Shown: positions 19,101-25,688 of the stretch, in pieces
Layout: each line of letters begins with the position of its first letter
Numbering within the stretch: position 1 is the stretch's first letter
From: Sphingopyxis panaciterrae
Lineage (GTDB): Bacteria; Pseudomonadota; Alphaproteobacteria; Sphingomonadales; Sphingomonadaceae
DNA length: 64,000 bases
Assembly (NCBI RefSeq): GCF_011762125.1
Contig: NZ_JAASQN010000007.1
Coordinates: 67,239-131,238 of the forward strand
Direction of reading: 5' to 3'
The notes under the pieces: model-generated
The model's database searches: none
Told to the model about the DNA's origin: nothing
The model's input: the letters and a program-made list of their open reading frames with translations, nothing else
Made by a program: the position numbers and the translations under genes

Positions 19101-22100
19101 GAGGATCGCGCCGACGGTCTGGCCGCCGCCGCCCAGTTCGACCTTGCCGCCCTTGCCCTCGAACAGGCGGAAATCGCCCTCGTTGAAACGCGTGGACGCA
19201 CCCTGTCCCTGGCTGTTCTGTCCCGGCCTGACGCGCTGGTACCAGCCGCCGCCGCCGGCATCGAGCGTGATGTCGCCGGTGAGCGTCGAGCCGAGCAAGC
19301 TGATCGTCCCGCCGTCGACATAGCCGCGGATCGCATTGGCGGGCGCATCGGCGTCGTTGATCCACGGCGCCGCGACCGACAGCAGAACATCGCTGCCGAT
19401 CGTCATGCCATTGGCGGCCCCGAGCGAAATATTGCCCGAAGGCGCGACGATCGAGACATTGTTGCCGACGCGGCCAACGCCATTTTCGCTACTGGTCGAA
19501 AAGCCGCCACCCGGCGCGAGACGGATCGAGACGCCGGGATTGATCGTCTGGGTCTGATGACCGCTGCCATAACCCAGGACGACGTCGCCCATGCCCGAGA
19601 AGAAATCATCCTCGATGTAGGACACCCAGCGCGGCTGGCCGTTTTCATAGGTTCCCTTCGACGTCCAGAGCGGATCGCCCTCGTTATAGCTCTGGTCGCC
19701 ATGGCTGGTGCCGACCGCGAACGGATCGAGCAGCATGGGATCGCTTTCAACGAACGGGCCGTTGGTTTCGGTCTCGGTCCACAGCGTGCCGGTAAACGCC
19801 TTTTCGTCGGCGACGACGAAGCTGTAGGTCGACGACCAGGGACCATATTCGGGTCCGCCGCGGTGGAGCGTCGCCGATCCCGCCTTGGGCATGCCGGCTG
19901 CGCCGACGAGACTCGCCCCGACCGCGCCGGCGGGAACGCGCGGCGCCCGGATCTGGCCGAGCGCCCCCATGATCTGGCGGTCACCAACGACAACGTCGCC
20001 CGTGAGCTTGCCGAACAGGCGCGAACTGCCCGACAGCAATTCGACCGCCCCCGCGTCGGAGCCCTCGACATAGCCTTTCTCGAGCCGCGTCGCCTTGCTG
20101 ATCCCGACATAGCGCAGGTTCGGATCGGCGTCGGAGATATTGTGAAAGCGCCCGAAGCTGTCCTGCAGGCGCGTGACGGTTACTTCGGCATCGGTATATC
20201 TGGTGCTGCCGCCCGACACGTCGATTGTCGCGCCGTCCTCGACGATGGCGAATTCGGACGCGCGGATACGGACATTGCCGCCTTCGACCGACATCTGTTC
20301 GGCGGTGCGCTGTTCGCCCGCGAGCGCGCCGGTCCAGTCGACGATCGCCGCGCCGTCGCGGCGGTCGACATAGACGGTCTCGCCCACGAGGATACCGTCG
20401 CGCTGCTTCGGCGAGGCCGACACTTCGTTCGAGCGCACCTCGACCGCAAAGCTATTGTCGGCGACGCTGCGCTCGACATCGCGCAGCCCCGACACGTCGA
20501 TCCGCGCGCCCGACTTCATGACGAAACTGCCCTTGTCGCCGCGGGTTTCCTGGACCGAACCATCGGTGGCGGCCGGGCTGCTGCCGCCGCGTTCGCCGAC
20601 GCCGCTCGGGCTGGCGTGGATTACCACCTCGCCGCTGCGCGAAATGACGCTCGAATTTTTCTCGAGGACGATTTCGTTACCTGCGATGAGGACGCGCCCC
20701 TTGGCGAAACTGTCGGCGGCGAGACCGGTGATGTCGGAGGTGTCGGGAGTGATGCTGGTGACGCTGCCTTCACCCAGCGTGACCTTGCCGGCGAAATAAT
20801 TGCCGCCGACCGAATAGTCGCTGAGCATGAAACCATGGCTGGCCTGCAGCACGACGGTTCCGTTGCGCTGGCGCACACCGTTGGTAACGCGAATGGCGCC
20901 CGATTGGTCGACATTGGCGCCGACCATCGTCACCGCGCCGCGATCGGCGAGGATCTCGCCGCTATTCGCGACGGTCATTCCGACGTCGCGGGCGCGCCGG
21001 AGATAGTCTGCCTCCCACTCCAAACGCGCTTCGGGCCGGCAACACGGGATGCCGGGGTAGCTGCCATAGGCATCGTTGATGGGCGTCGCCATCACATTGA
21101 CCGCGAGGCCGCCGCGCGCCGAGTTCGTGAACGCCTGTCCGGCGCTGAGCTTGACCTCCTCGCCGGCCGCCATCAACACCTGCCCGTCGTGCGCGGTCAG
21201 CTTGCCGGCGTTCGATACATTGGGGCCGAACAGCATGATCTTGCCGGGGCTGGCGCTGTCGGAGGAGCTGGCGGCCAGGGTCGCGCCACGCTCGACCGTG
21301 ATGCGCGAATTGGCGAGATAATTGGCGTAGTTCTGCTGCGTCGTCGCGAGGCGCGCGCTGTACTGATCGACGAACTGCGTCTTGATCTGCGCCGCGACCT
21401 CGTCGCGCAGGGCCTGCGGAATCGTTTGAGATCCCGCGGGGATCCCCTGCCAGCTGGACCCGGTCCAGAATTGGGTGATGTTGGTGAAATCCGAATAATT
21501 ATACTCGCCCATCTTCGACACGTCGATGGTGGCGATGATGCTTTCGAGCACCGCGCCGAGGCCGACGTTCGCAAAGTCGGGATCGACGAAATAGACGTAT
21601 CTGCCCTTCGCGGCGTCGTAATAGCTGAGCGTGTCGAGGCCGTAGCCCGAATTATACTGGTCGACGCCCTCCATGCCGTTTTTACGCAGGATCGCGATGC
21701 GGATCGCGGCGCGCGCAAGGAAATCCATGACGCTCGTCCGCTCACCCGCGACAGGCGCCGGCGCCTGTCCGAGCAGGCTGTTCGGATCGAGCCCGACCGG
21801 TGGGCGCGGCACCATGCCGATATTCTGGGCGGGAAAGAGCGGATTGGCGGCCTGGCCGCGGATCACCCCGTTGCCCGAAAGCAGCCCGTTATAGAGCTGG
21901 TTCTCGGTGATCGGCAGCGCGGTCGCAAGGATGCTGTGCGCGTTGATCTGTGCTCCATCCTTGAAAATGATGCCGTTGGTATTTTGCAACCACACCTGAC
22001 CCTTGGCGGTGATCTTGCCCGCGATTTCGCTCGGCTTGCTGTCGAAGATGCGGTTGAGCGCGATCCAGTCGGTGCCCTGCTGCTGGAAATGCACCTCCTC

Positions 22101-22391
22101 GTTCTTGCCCACGTCGAAGCGCGACCAGTCGAGCAGCGCGCGCTTCTGCTCCTGCTCGATCGTCATCACCAGCCCTGTGTTCCCCTGCGCCACGGTCGGC
22201 AATTTGGCACCCGTCCAGCGCCCGCCCTGCAGGATCTGCGTTCCGGGCAGGGTGCCGGCTTCCTGCGCGACGGCGGGCTGCGAAGCCATGACCAGCAGCG
22301 AGGAGATGCTGACCGATGCCGCCAGCGCGGCGCGGCTCAAACGGGTGATGCGCTTGCGGGCGGGGGCAATGAAGGCATTGGGGGTCAGCAT
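10197..22391 (-). CDS. TpsA: very large filamentous-haemagglutinin-type exoprotein of a two-partner secretion system
   Basis: A 4064-residue secreted exoprotein. Residues 1-43 form an extended signal peptide (cut near AVAQ). The TPS secretion domain follows: DWSRFDVGKNEEVHFQQQ, an Asn-Arg pair at 113-114, GQVWLQNTNGIIF at 131-143 and GAQINAHSILATAL. The rest is built of beta-helix repeats rich in Gly, Asp and Val, with many copies of TIDVSG or close variants, as in haemagglutinin-type fibres. The C-terminus holds one Cys pair (DDCVETATNRC). No toxin or RGD adhesin module was recognised. A GAGG site lies 7 bases before the ATG. The transporter (TpsB) gene is 5 kb upstream, separated by the energy genes, which is unusual. 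Role is probably adhesion, biofilm or surface nutrient binding (inference). Confidence 0.93.
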   Translation of the reverse strand: MLTPNAFIAPARKRITRLSRAALAASVSISSLLVMASQPAVAQEAGTLPGTQILQGGRWTGAKLPTVAQGNTGLVMTIEQEQKRALLDWSRFDVGKNEEVHFQQQGTDWIALNRIFDSKPSEIAGKITAKGQVWLQNTNGIIFKDGAQINAHSILATALPITENQLYNGLLSGNGVIRGQAANPLFPAQNIGMVPRPPVGLDPNSLLGQAPAPVAGERTSVMDFLARAAIRIAILRKNGMEGVDQYNSGYGLDTLSYYDAAKGRYVYFVDPDFANVGLGAVLESIIATIDVSKMGEYNYSDFTNITQFWTGSSWQGIPAGSQTIPQALRDEVAAQIKTQFVDQYSARLATTQQNYANYLANSRITVERGATLAASSSDSASPGKIMLFGPNVSNAGKLTAHDGQVLMAAGEEVKLSAGQAFTNSARGGLAVNVMATPINDAYGSYPGIPCCRPEARLEWEADYLRRARDVGMTVANSGEILADRGAVTMVGANVDQSGAIRVTNGVRQRNGTVVLQASHGFMLSDYSVGGNYFAGKVTLGEGSVTSITPDTSDITGLAADSFAKGRVLIAGNEIVLEKNSSVISRSGEVVIHASPSGVGERGGSSPAATDGSVQETRGDKGSFVMKSGARIDVSGLRDVERSVADNSFAVEVRSNEVSASPKQRDGILVGETVYVDRRDGAAIVDWTGALAGEQRTAEQMSVEGGNVRIRASEFAIVEDGATIDVSGGSTRYTDAEVTVTRLQDSFGRFHNISDADPNLRYVGISKATRLEKGYVEGSDAGAVELLSGSSRLFGKLTGDVVVGDRQIMGALGQIRAPRVPAGAVGASLVGAAGMPKAGSATLHRGGPEYGPWSSTYSFVVADEKAFTGTLWTETETNGPFVESDPMLLDPFAVGTSHGDQSYNEGDPLWTSKGTYENGQPRWVSYIEDDFFSGMGDVVLGYGSGHQTQTINPGVSIRLAPGGGFSTSSENGVGRVGNNVSIVAPSGNISLGAANGMTIGSDVLLSVAAPWINDADAPANAIRGYVDGGTISLLGSTLTGDITLDAGGGGWYQRVRPGQNSQGQGASTRFNEGDFRLFEGKGGKVELGGGGQTVGAILDFADISLGGLGGGGMLALLASGDVVVGPAGGSAGEAEYIDETLFRDMGVGSLALGADTLTIASGANLLFQTRNMRFRGRAYDVASGTDLRDVTDLTLLPPHLRQGGSLQLLGDAITIEAGALVEVDPLGSILLDASQIRVDGTLRAHGGSINVGGTSASTIHLGNGALLDATGIAQTVKVPGGADGRGFWYDGRIVDGGTVAVQGAHVVMDVGATIDVSGTSGLLSVLQPGRYAVVKVNQVIGSDAGAIDLDADSGYLLGNLRGEAGSQYNYGGKLAIAGGLDGKLLLPEYTDWSTGDTGLQSILDNFQYAFFPEPTPEAPVSLRQFFLDNYSWLEPQLGFGAGDIEDIQITSIAQFTDFMRTVLGPLVKYSPSDADGALVLDADMTAVPNIPPPSRYAFPEGYEPADMAAFDRSMTFVLTALGGVQNPAGLGRGSRTTVGANILRDMKRFDTLSIAGKLESDQAIDISSQRVLTVAGGFNGTQDMSFSSGNVYLTGGGGIGFAPKAAASGTLTVSGETLEIAGKFEVGGFGKVVIAAEGDMRGGFGVVAGQPVPEDGDITPGIHTTGDLVLRAAQIYPTTDGVLRFDSDQSIRVEQTGRRAAPLSAGGTLILEAPKIEQAGTLRAPFGEIRLTATGYNITDESGAETFVPGSVALLPGSVTSTAADGRTILYGYTYDGQSWYSPTAAGTPGSTELSTPPEKRVSLSGDIIDVQEGATIDVSGSGDVLGLEFVAGPLGQTNILDASGNYAIVPAYGNDIIAPIDPLYNPGTSSDTVNSGTAAGYLPLGSSVWLAAFDGNPAGWYTLLPAEYALTPGGYLLSLAGGTPMTTEARRASDDSFLVLGRRGLSGTGITDQTLSTWRLTSGSDVRKRSEFFETYGNSFFSSERFLEGLLRSGNPYNADPRLPVDGGFLTLAANRSLELDGTILAGGASGVKDARGGIVDITSDNIVIAAPGTDVSDLAGYLVLDPSKISNIAESLLIGGVRRQGQGGLEVVTGQYTRDSADEVRSPEKSVGAENVVIRTDGANPLTGTELLFAANQSVRVEGGSVIRAQGDGADAANIAIAPSMPAYFNQQGELEAAAEDRGGAFLRVSNLGDITVSRENVQSVAGDMIVEAGAVLEAADSVLLDSTENTIVGNGAVIKADAITAAAGLVSLGAVPQGADGLVFSGATLAGLAAADKLTLKSYSSIDFYGDVSLDLTGRVALDGAAFVSRGETPGNVSITAGTIELRNSDAAAIDATGNGGTLALGGKNIVMGEGEIDFAFDTTTIDAEQRVIFAGLGENSFDGALTIRAAEITGESGAGHVVSAAGAAELLGNGRTAALPALASAGALLDFRGTDVLIDAAIRAGSGTVRATASEGDVRLASGAKIDVGGADVSFFEVQGFLPGGSIQLTSVNGDTLVEAGSLLNVSGGSAGGDAGAVALSAGRGVVMLDGTLKADVADGYRTGSFALTTSTLDDFGGLNAKLNDWGFSRRRDFAILDGDVLLNGTTRVDALRIVTGNGDITVASDAILGSDSAKGGTILLASGGDLTVADGARFDVSAKGADQRGGSVDLQVAVGGNIDVGHASLDVSGKGKGQGGTVRLRAAQTGNDIAVTRWGADVSGGDTQLEAFRVYDLADADGDASNGHLAEIDTALQQQVIADATAFMDANGTGIRARLGQTGNAAFQLLPGIELRSEGDMDLVHNWNFKNARFDGKGGVLTLRAGGDLTINANLSDGFVDGHATPDTISPEGLPYGWTPGSAPLPDTPASDFTNDDSWSYNLVAGADFAQTNVLSTQTGSGGAIEVGGLVRTGTGDINVAASGDLTYEKASLINYQGSWNESDPATRITVPKGTPVADGTILKPTSYASADGAGRTIYPELPAGTILRKGTKLPAGTEMPDGSVLAADTVLTADVTLAADTRFPGEVVIAGKTYLGGDLVWEIASNRSNDPSAPVQMRVPASIAGLGDLEVRVVVGGTGDVALILADGRYIPDNITFGFEDVRPVEMVNGAIYTVGVEDGPVGNFIDKTHVGFSSNNAPGIIAHRSYMTRGGDVNVNVGGAITGAGTILENYRWMVASGSTPTTALFGYSYPGKDPNALFNMEYAQYQADQTGQTALSLLADQFAQGIGALGGGDISITSGGDVDNLVVALPTWVRVSGGTVDMPAKTLHLSGGGDLVMSVGQNMKGGLVQVGKGRATIDVAGSVIATDQRTGIGLALDNAAYLQLAIDDAQLSLQAGGDVNLRGVSSMLGVTSLPLWLSGRYGSSGNQPSWLGYTADTSLRVTSLGGDINYRTQSGANGGVNILPSQTAFVATAGSINFGMEDRAGDRVIVDMWPDTRLDLLAQQNIQFRLAGNYDGAGFTIGYADPLWVPRAINPGGNNFGIGLFQSTVTQDPLNGHWMFNQAGPGYGIDGPNVHSGSSSYSRIYAAQGDMIGWNEGYDVDPTGGNGMHGGTFTFGHETRLKAGGDIRMGDITFITHDGSDVPVMEAGGSIYLPDAVLYGPGRLWVQAGDEIWMGRTEGRGIRAREAYSIVPTAAPLSGGSISVLAGIDQEPEYQAFFDYYLDPEKVADAPVWLRQYFVEGDREGLTVSTDVVLADGRTRTTVYAIELVNYMREMAGEAPIPTEAPDAVSGSRPITRGKLAAAIDPAEYAEALAAFKMLDPVLQRPLAVRILNAELKTAGREAVGRSPETDGRYVRQGDPTRGYDAVGRLFPGAQRKPGETLAEGEHRWTGNIEMMVSQIRGESGGNVDLLAPGGSIQLASLAISNTNPGTAGIVTQRGGGVNVVTYGDYIVNQSRTMTADDGDILIWSSYGNIDAGRGRKTSLSVPPVAFPINAWGQTNIQLSGLPNGAGIATLDQVDGKQGGDVDLYAFNGIVNAGDAGIRASRDLFVGAVEIRGLDNITVGGETNVDLTTEEGSVGPLNLENFAQSAEDDALDKAFDMAAEVEKLRTVRQTILTGSVVSFGTDDCVETATNRCPVDRD

Positions 22392-22443
22392 GACGAGTCC
22401 TCGGGATCGATAGGGAAAGGGGTACGCGCGGAGGGTGTGCGGA

Positions 22444-22920
22444 TCAGGGGGTGGACGGCGCCGGTCCGGTGGCCGGCACCGCGTCGCGCTCGGGATAGAA
22501 GCCGAGCGCCGCGACCTGGTCGCTGAACTCCTGCAACTTGTTCTCCAGCCGGACGCGATAGAGGCCGGTCAGCGGCTCGCCCGCCGCCACCTTCTTGCCG
22601 AGGCCCATTTTTTCGTAATCGGCAATGATCGCGTCGCCGAGTTCTCGCAGTTCGCGGTTCTTGTCGGCGGCAATGACGATCGCCTTGCGGCTCGCCTCGA
22701 TCTGCCCGGCGGCGCTGCGCGCCGCTGCAACCTCGGCCTCCATCGCGCGCATCTTTTCCGACATGTCGCGAAGCTGGTCGTTACGCTGCTTGAGCGTATC
22801 GATCAGCTGCTGCGCCTGCTCGGCGACGATGCAGCCGCCCGCGGCCGCATTATCCTGCGCGCGCGCGGCGGGAGCGAGAACCAGAGCGAGGAGCGACAGC
22901 CCGATGATGTGCTTTTTCAT
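22444..22920 (-). CDS. Periplasmic coiled-coil protein of the secretion locus
   Basis: A 158-residue protein with a textbook signal peptide (MKKHIIGLSLLALVLAPAAR, cut before AQDNAA). The mature part is mostly a long coiled coil (about 40-115, QQLIDTLKQRNDQLRDMSEK and on) with one Cys near the start. No family was recognised. A GAGGG site stands 8 bases before the ATG at 22920, and the gene begins 11 bases after the porin stop, so it belongs to the same operon. A periplasmic tether or chaperone between the porin and tpsA is possible but not shown. Confidence 0.75.
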   Translation of the reverse strand: MKKHIIGLSLLALVLAPAARAQDNAAAGGCIVAEQAQQLIDTLKQRNDQLRDMSEKMRAMEAEVAAARSAAGQIEASRKAIVIAADKNRELRELGDAIIADYEKMGLGKKVAAGEPLTGLYRVRLENKLQEFSDQVAALGFYPERDAVPATGPAPSTP

Positions 22921-22931
22921 CACGATATCCC

Positions 22932-24521
22932 TCAAAACTTCGCGTTCAGGTCGAGCATGAAGACGTCGGTATCGATCGGCGGCGCGGCCGTGCCGGTCGC
23001 GGGGTCGACAAGGTCGATGGTGCGCGCCGAAAACCACGAGCCAGAGAGCCAGAAATTCCTGGCAAGGCCCCAGCTGCCCCGGACGACGAAGCCCTTCTGG
23101 TCGGTGCCGCCGAGACCGAAATCGGAGTCGGTGAACAGGTCGAGCGTCGAATCGGCTTCGAGGCGGCGGTAGCCGGCGCTGAGGCTCCATGCGTTCGCTT
23201 CGGCGATCTCGCGGTGGCCGATCGACAGTTGCGCGTTCCACGCCATGTCGCCGCTCGACGCGGGCACCAGCCGGTCGTCGAGATCGCCACGGTCGAAGCC
23301 GAAATTCTTGAGCATTTCGAAATCGAGCGCGCCGACGAGGGTCGGGTTGATGTCGAATTCGGCGCGTGCGGTCGCCGCGCCGACGCGGAACTTCGACGCG
23401 AGGCCGAACTTGACCGTGTTCACGACGCCGCCGTCCTGGCGCAGGTTGAACACCGAGTTGCCGAACTGGACGCGGTCGGGCGCGGTGAAGTCATTGTCGC
23501 GCAGGCCCTGCGTATTATACTGGCCCTGAACGTTCGCGAATTCGTAGAGCGCCGCCGCCGCCTTGAAGCGCAGCCCGTCGACGGGCGCGGCCTTCACCCC
23601 GATCTGGCCGGCGAACAGGAATTTGTCGTCGCCGGTGAAGTCCCATTCCTCGAGCGGGAAAGCGCCACCGGTCAGAAAGACCGAGGGTGCGCCGTCATCG
23701 CCGCCGAGACGCGCCTCGAGTGTCGCCGCCGCGCCTTCGAACTGGAGGTCGCGGTCGAACATCAGCTCGGTCGAGAAAAAGGGATTGTCGAACTTGCCGA
23801 GGATGAGACTGCTGCCGGCGAAGCGGCCGTCCTTGGCGAACGGACGCACGCGAATATACGCACGGTCGAGCCCGACCATGAACTTGTCGAAATTGCCGGT
23901 CAGCGATTCATTCGTCGAAACGGGGTCGCTCGGATTGCCGGTGACGAAGCGCAGGCCGGCCTCGACCTTGTCCGACACCTTGGCATCGACGCCGAAACGG
24001 GCGCGGACTCGGGCGCGCTGGCGATCCTTCGTCGTCGCGCGCAGCGGCAACAGGTCGTCGACGAAATAGCCGCCATCGGCGTTGATCGCGTTGATATCAT
24101 AGATCAGCGGCGTGTTGCTCTGACCGAAGGCGACATGTTCGCCGCGCACGCGCATGTCACCCGAGAAACGGAAGCGGCTGAGCCATTCGGGAAGCGCGTC
24201 GGGCTGGGCCCAGCCTTCCTGCCGGGCGGTCGCGACGACCTCCTTCTTCACTTCGTCGCGGATCTGGTTGCGGACCGCCTCGGGGACATAAGGCACGCGC
24301 ACGACGCCGCTGTTCGCCTCGGCGCGCTTGCGCGCTTCCGACAATACCGAATTGGCGTCGTCGCGCGACAGCACGCCCTTTTCGACGAGCACGTCGAGGA
24401 TATCGATCGTCGAGGGATCGGTCGGGCGGTCCTGCGCGGCGGCGCCCTGCGGGGCCGCGGCCAGCGCCGCGAGCGCAGCGGTTGCGGCCAGGAGAGTCGG
24501 TTTGAACTTGTGGCTACGCAT
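22932..24521 (-). CDS. Putative outer-membrane porin
   Basis: A 529-residue outer-membrane protein counted from ATG 24521, which gives the best signal peptide (KPTLLAATAALAALAAAPQ, cut near AAAQDR); ATG 24548 and GTG 24557 are alternatives, the last overlapping the tonB stop. The mature start has a helical periplasmic segment (residues 30-100, with ILDVLVEKGVLSRDDANSVL), then a beta-barrel beginning SRFRFSGDMRVRGEH and ending in FMLDLNAKF with a terminal Phe for BAM insertion. It matches the putative porins with an N-terminal helical domain (Porin_5 type). In this locus it could be the TonB-linked passage for whatever TpsA or the regulators respond to. Confidence 0.85.
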   Translation of the reverse strand: MRSHKFKPTLLAATAALAALAAAPQGAAAQDRPTDPSTIDILDVLVEKGVLSRDDANSVLSEARKRAEANSGVVRVPYVPEAVRNQIRDEVKKEVVATARQEGWAQPDALPEWLSRFRFSGDMRVRGEHVAFGQSNTPLIYDINAINADGGYFVDDLLPLRATTKDRQRARVRARFGVDAKVSDKVEAGLRFVTGNPSDPVSTNESLTGNFDKFMVGLDRAYIRVRPFAKDGRFAGSSLILGKFDNPFFSTELMFDRDLQFEGAAATLEARLGGDDGAPSVFLTGGAFPLEEWDFTGDDKFLFAGQIGVKAAPVDGLRFKAAAALYEFANVQGQYNTQGLRDNDFTAPDRVQFGNSVFNLRQDGGVVNTVKFGLASKFRVGAATARAEFDINPTLVGALDFEMLKNFGFDRGDLDDRLVPASSGDMAWNAQLSIGHREIAEANAWSLSAGYRRLEADSTLDLFTDSDFGLGGTDQKGFVVRGSWGLARNFWLSGSWFSARTIDLVDPATGTAAPPIDTDVFMLDLNAKF

Positions 24522-24553
24522 CGTTGATTTTCCCTGTTCCTTGGTCATGGGTT

Positions 24554-25249
24554 TCACGCCTGGTTGAGTTGGAGAGTGATCTGATTGGGCACGCCCGCAG
24601 GTGGCGGCGTGTCGATCCGGTTCAGGCCGCGCAGCGTCTGCAGCAATTCGGCCTCAAGATCGGCCGGACGGACGCCCGACAGACCCAGGATTTCAAGTTG
24701 CCCTGATCCCGAGACGCGAACCCGGACGCGAAACTGGAAACTCGCCTGCGCGAGGTTCGGCCGCTTGCGCAGTTGCCGCATCAGCGCACGCTGGACGAGT
24801 TCGGCATAGGCGCGCGACGCGCCGCTGCCGCCCTTGCCGGTGCCGCCGATCATCGCACCGCTGCCGGTCCCGCCCTGCCCGCGCGGACCGCCCGAAAAGG
24901 CGCCGCTGTCGCTGGTCGGATCCTGCAGCAGGCTCGACAGGTCGCCGGCCGGCGGGTTGGTGTTCGCCGGTTGCGGCGGCGAGAGCGGGTCAGGCTGCAC
25001 CGCCTGCGCGGTTTCGGCGACCTTCTCGACCTCCTCCGGCGGCTGTTCGGTGAGTTCGGGCGGCGGCGGCGGCGGCGGCGGCGGGACGGCGAGGTCGAAC
25101 ATCTCGACCTCTTCGTCGCGCACGCGCTCCTCGACCTTGTCGAGGCCCGCGAGCCACCAGGCGGCCAGCAGCAGCGCCAGGATCAGCGCGGCCGGTCCGG
25201 CAACCCGTCGCATGTCGGGCTTCTTTCGGAGGAAAGGCAAAGCGGTCAT
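24554..25249 (-). CDS. tonB: TonB family energy transducer (structural half of secretion locus)
   Basis: A 231-residue TonB-like protein: cytoplasmic start, single span (GPAALILALLLAAWWLAGL, about 18-36), a Pro-rich periplasmic linker with nine consecutive Pro near residue 55, Gly-rich section, and a C-terminal domain (about 145-231) with SFQFRVRVRVSGSGQLEIL. TonB couples the ExbB-ExbD proton motor to outer-membrane proteins. It starts 19 bases after the exbD stop and overlaps or abuts the porin gene, so motor, transducer and porin form one unit. Confidence 0.88.
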   Translation of the reverse strand: MTALPFLRKKPDMRRVAGPAALILALLLAAWWLAGLDKVEERVRDEEVEMFDLAVPPPPPPPPPELTEQPPEEVEKVAETAQAVQPDPLSPPQPANTNPPAGDLSSLLQDPTSDSGAFSGGPRGQGGTGSGAMIGGTGKGGSGASRAYAELVQRALMRQLRKRPNLAQASFQFRVRVRVSGSGQLEILGLSGVRPADLEAELLQTLRGLNRIDTPPPAGVPNQITLQLNQA

Positions 25250-25268
25250 GGCCGGTCCGTTTCCCCGC

Positions 25269-25676
25269 TCAGCCCGCAGGCTTTTCGGCGGGCAGGCCGA
25301 TCTTGGTGATGCCGACGCCCTTCAGCACGTCGAGCACTTCGACCACCTTGCCGTACGCCGCCTGCGTGTCGCCACGGATCACCACCGGAACCTCGGGGTC
25401 CTCGGCGAAGCGCTGACGCATCTCGGCCTCCAGCTCGGCCGCCGTCGTCGGCGCGCCATTGAGATAGAGGTCGCCGGTCGATGCGACGCTGATCGCCTGC
25501 GTCTGCGAGGCTTCCAGCGTCTGGCGGTTCGACGCCTGTGGCAGGTCGAGTTCGATACCGGCCACTTGCGCGGTCGCCATCAGGATGAAGATGACGATCA
25601 GCACATAGGCAAGGTCGAGCATCGGAACGACGTTGATCTCGTCGTAAATGGCATCTTCGTCTTGAACTTTGGCCAT
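25269..25676 (-). CDS. exbD: ExbD biopolymer transport protein
   Basis: A 135-residue ExbD: a short cytoplasmic start (DEDAIYDEINVVP), a span (MLDLAYVLIVIFILMATAQV, about 19-38) with the functional Asp at its start, and a periplasmic domain ending LDVLKGVGITKIGLP. It forms the stator complex with the ExbB-type protein encoded 12 bases upstream and drives the TonB encoded 19 bases downstream. Confidence 0.92.
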   Translation of the reverse strand: MAKVQDEDAIYDEINVVPMLDLAYVLIVIFILMATAQVAGIELDLPQASNRQTLEASQTQAISVASTGDLYLNGAPTTAAELEAEMRQRFAEDPEVPVVIRGDTQAAYGKVVEVLDVLKGVGITKIGLPAEKPAG

Positions 25677-25688
25677 GAGCCCGGCTCC

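Noticed and set aside
10155..22526. A 4123-codon open frame antisense to tpsA
   Set aside because: It is in exact codon register with tpsA, so its stops could arise only from TTA, CTA or TCA codons, which are very rare in high-GC genes. Its predicted protein is Arg/Asp-rich with no start site or fold. It is an artefact of codon bias.
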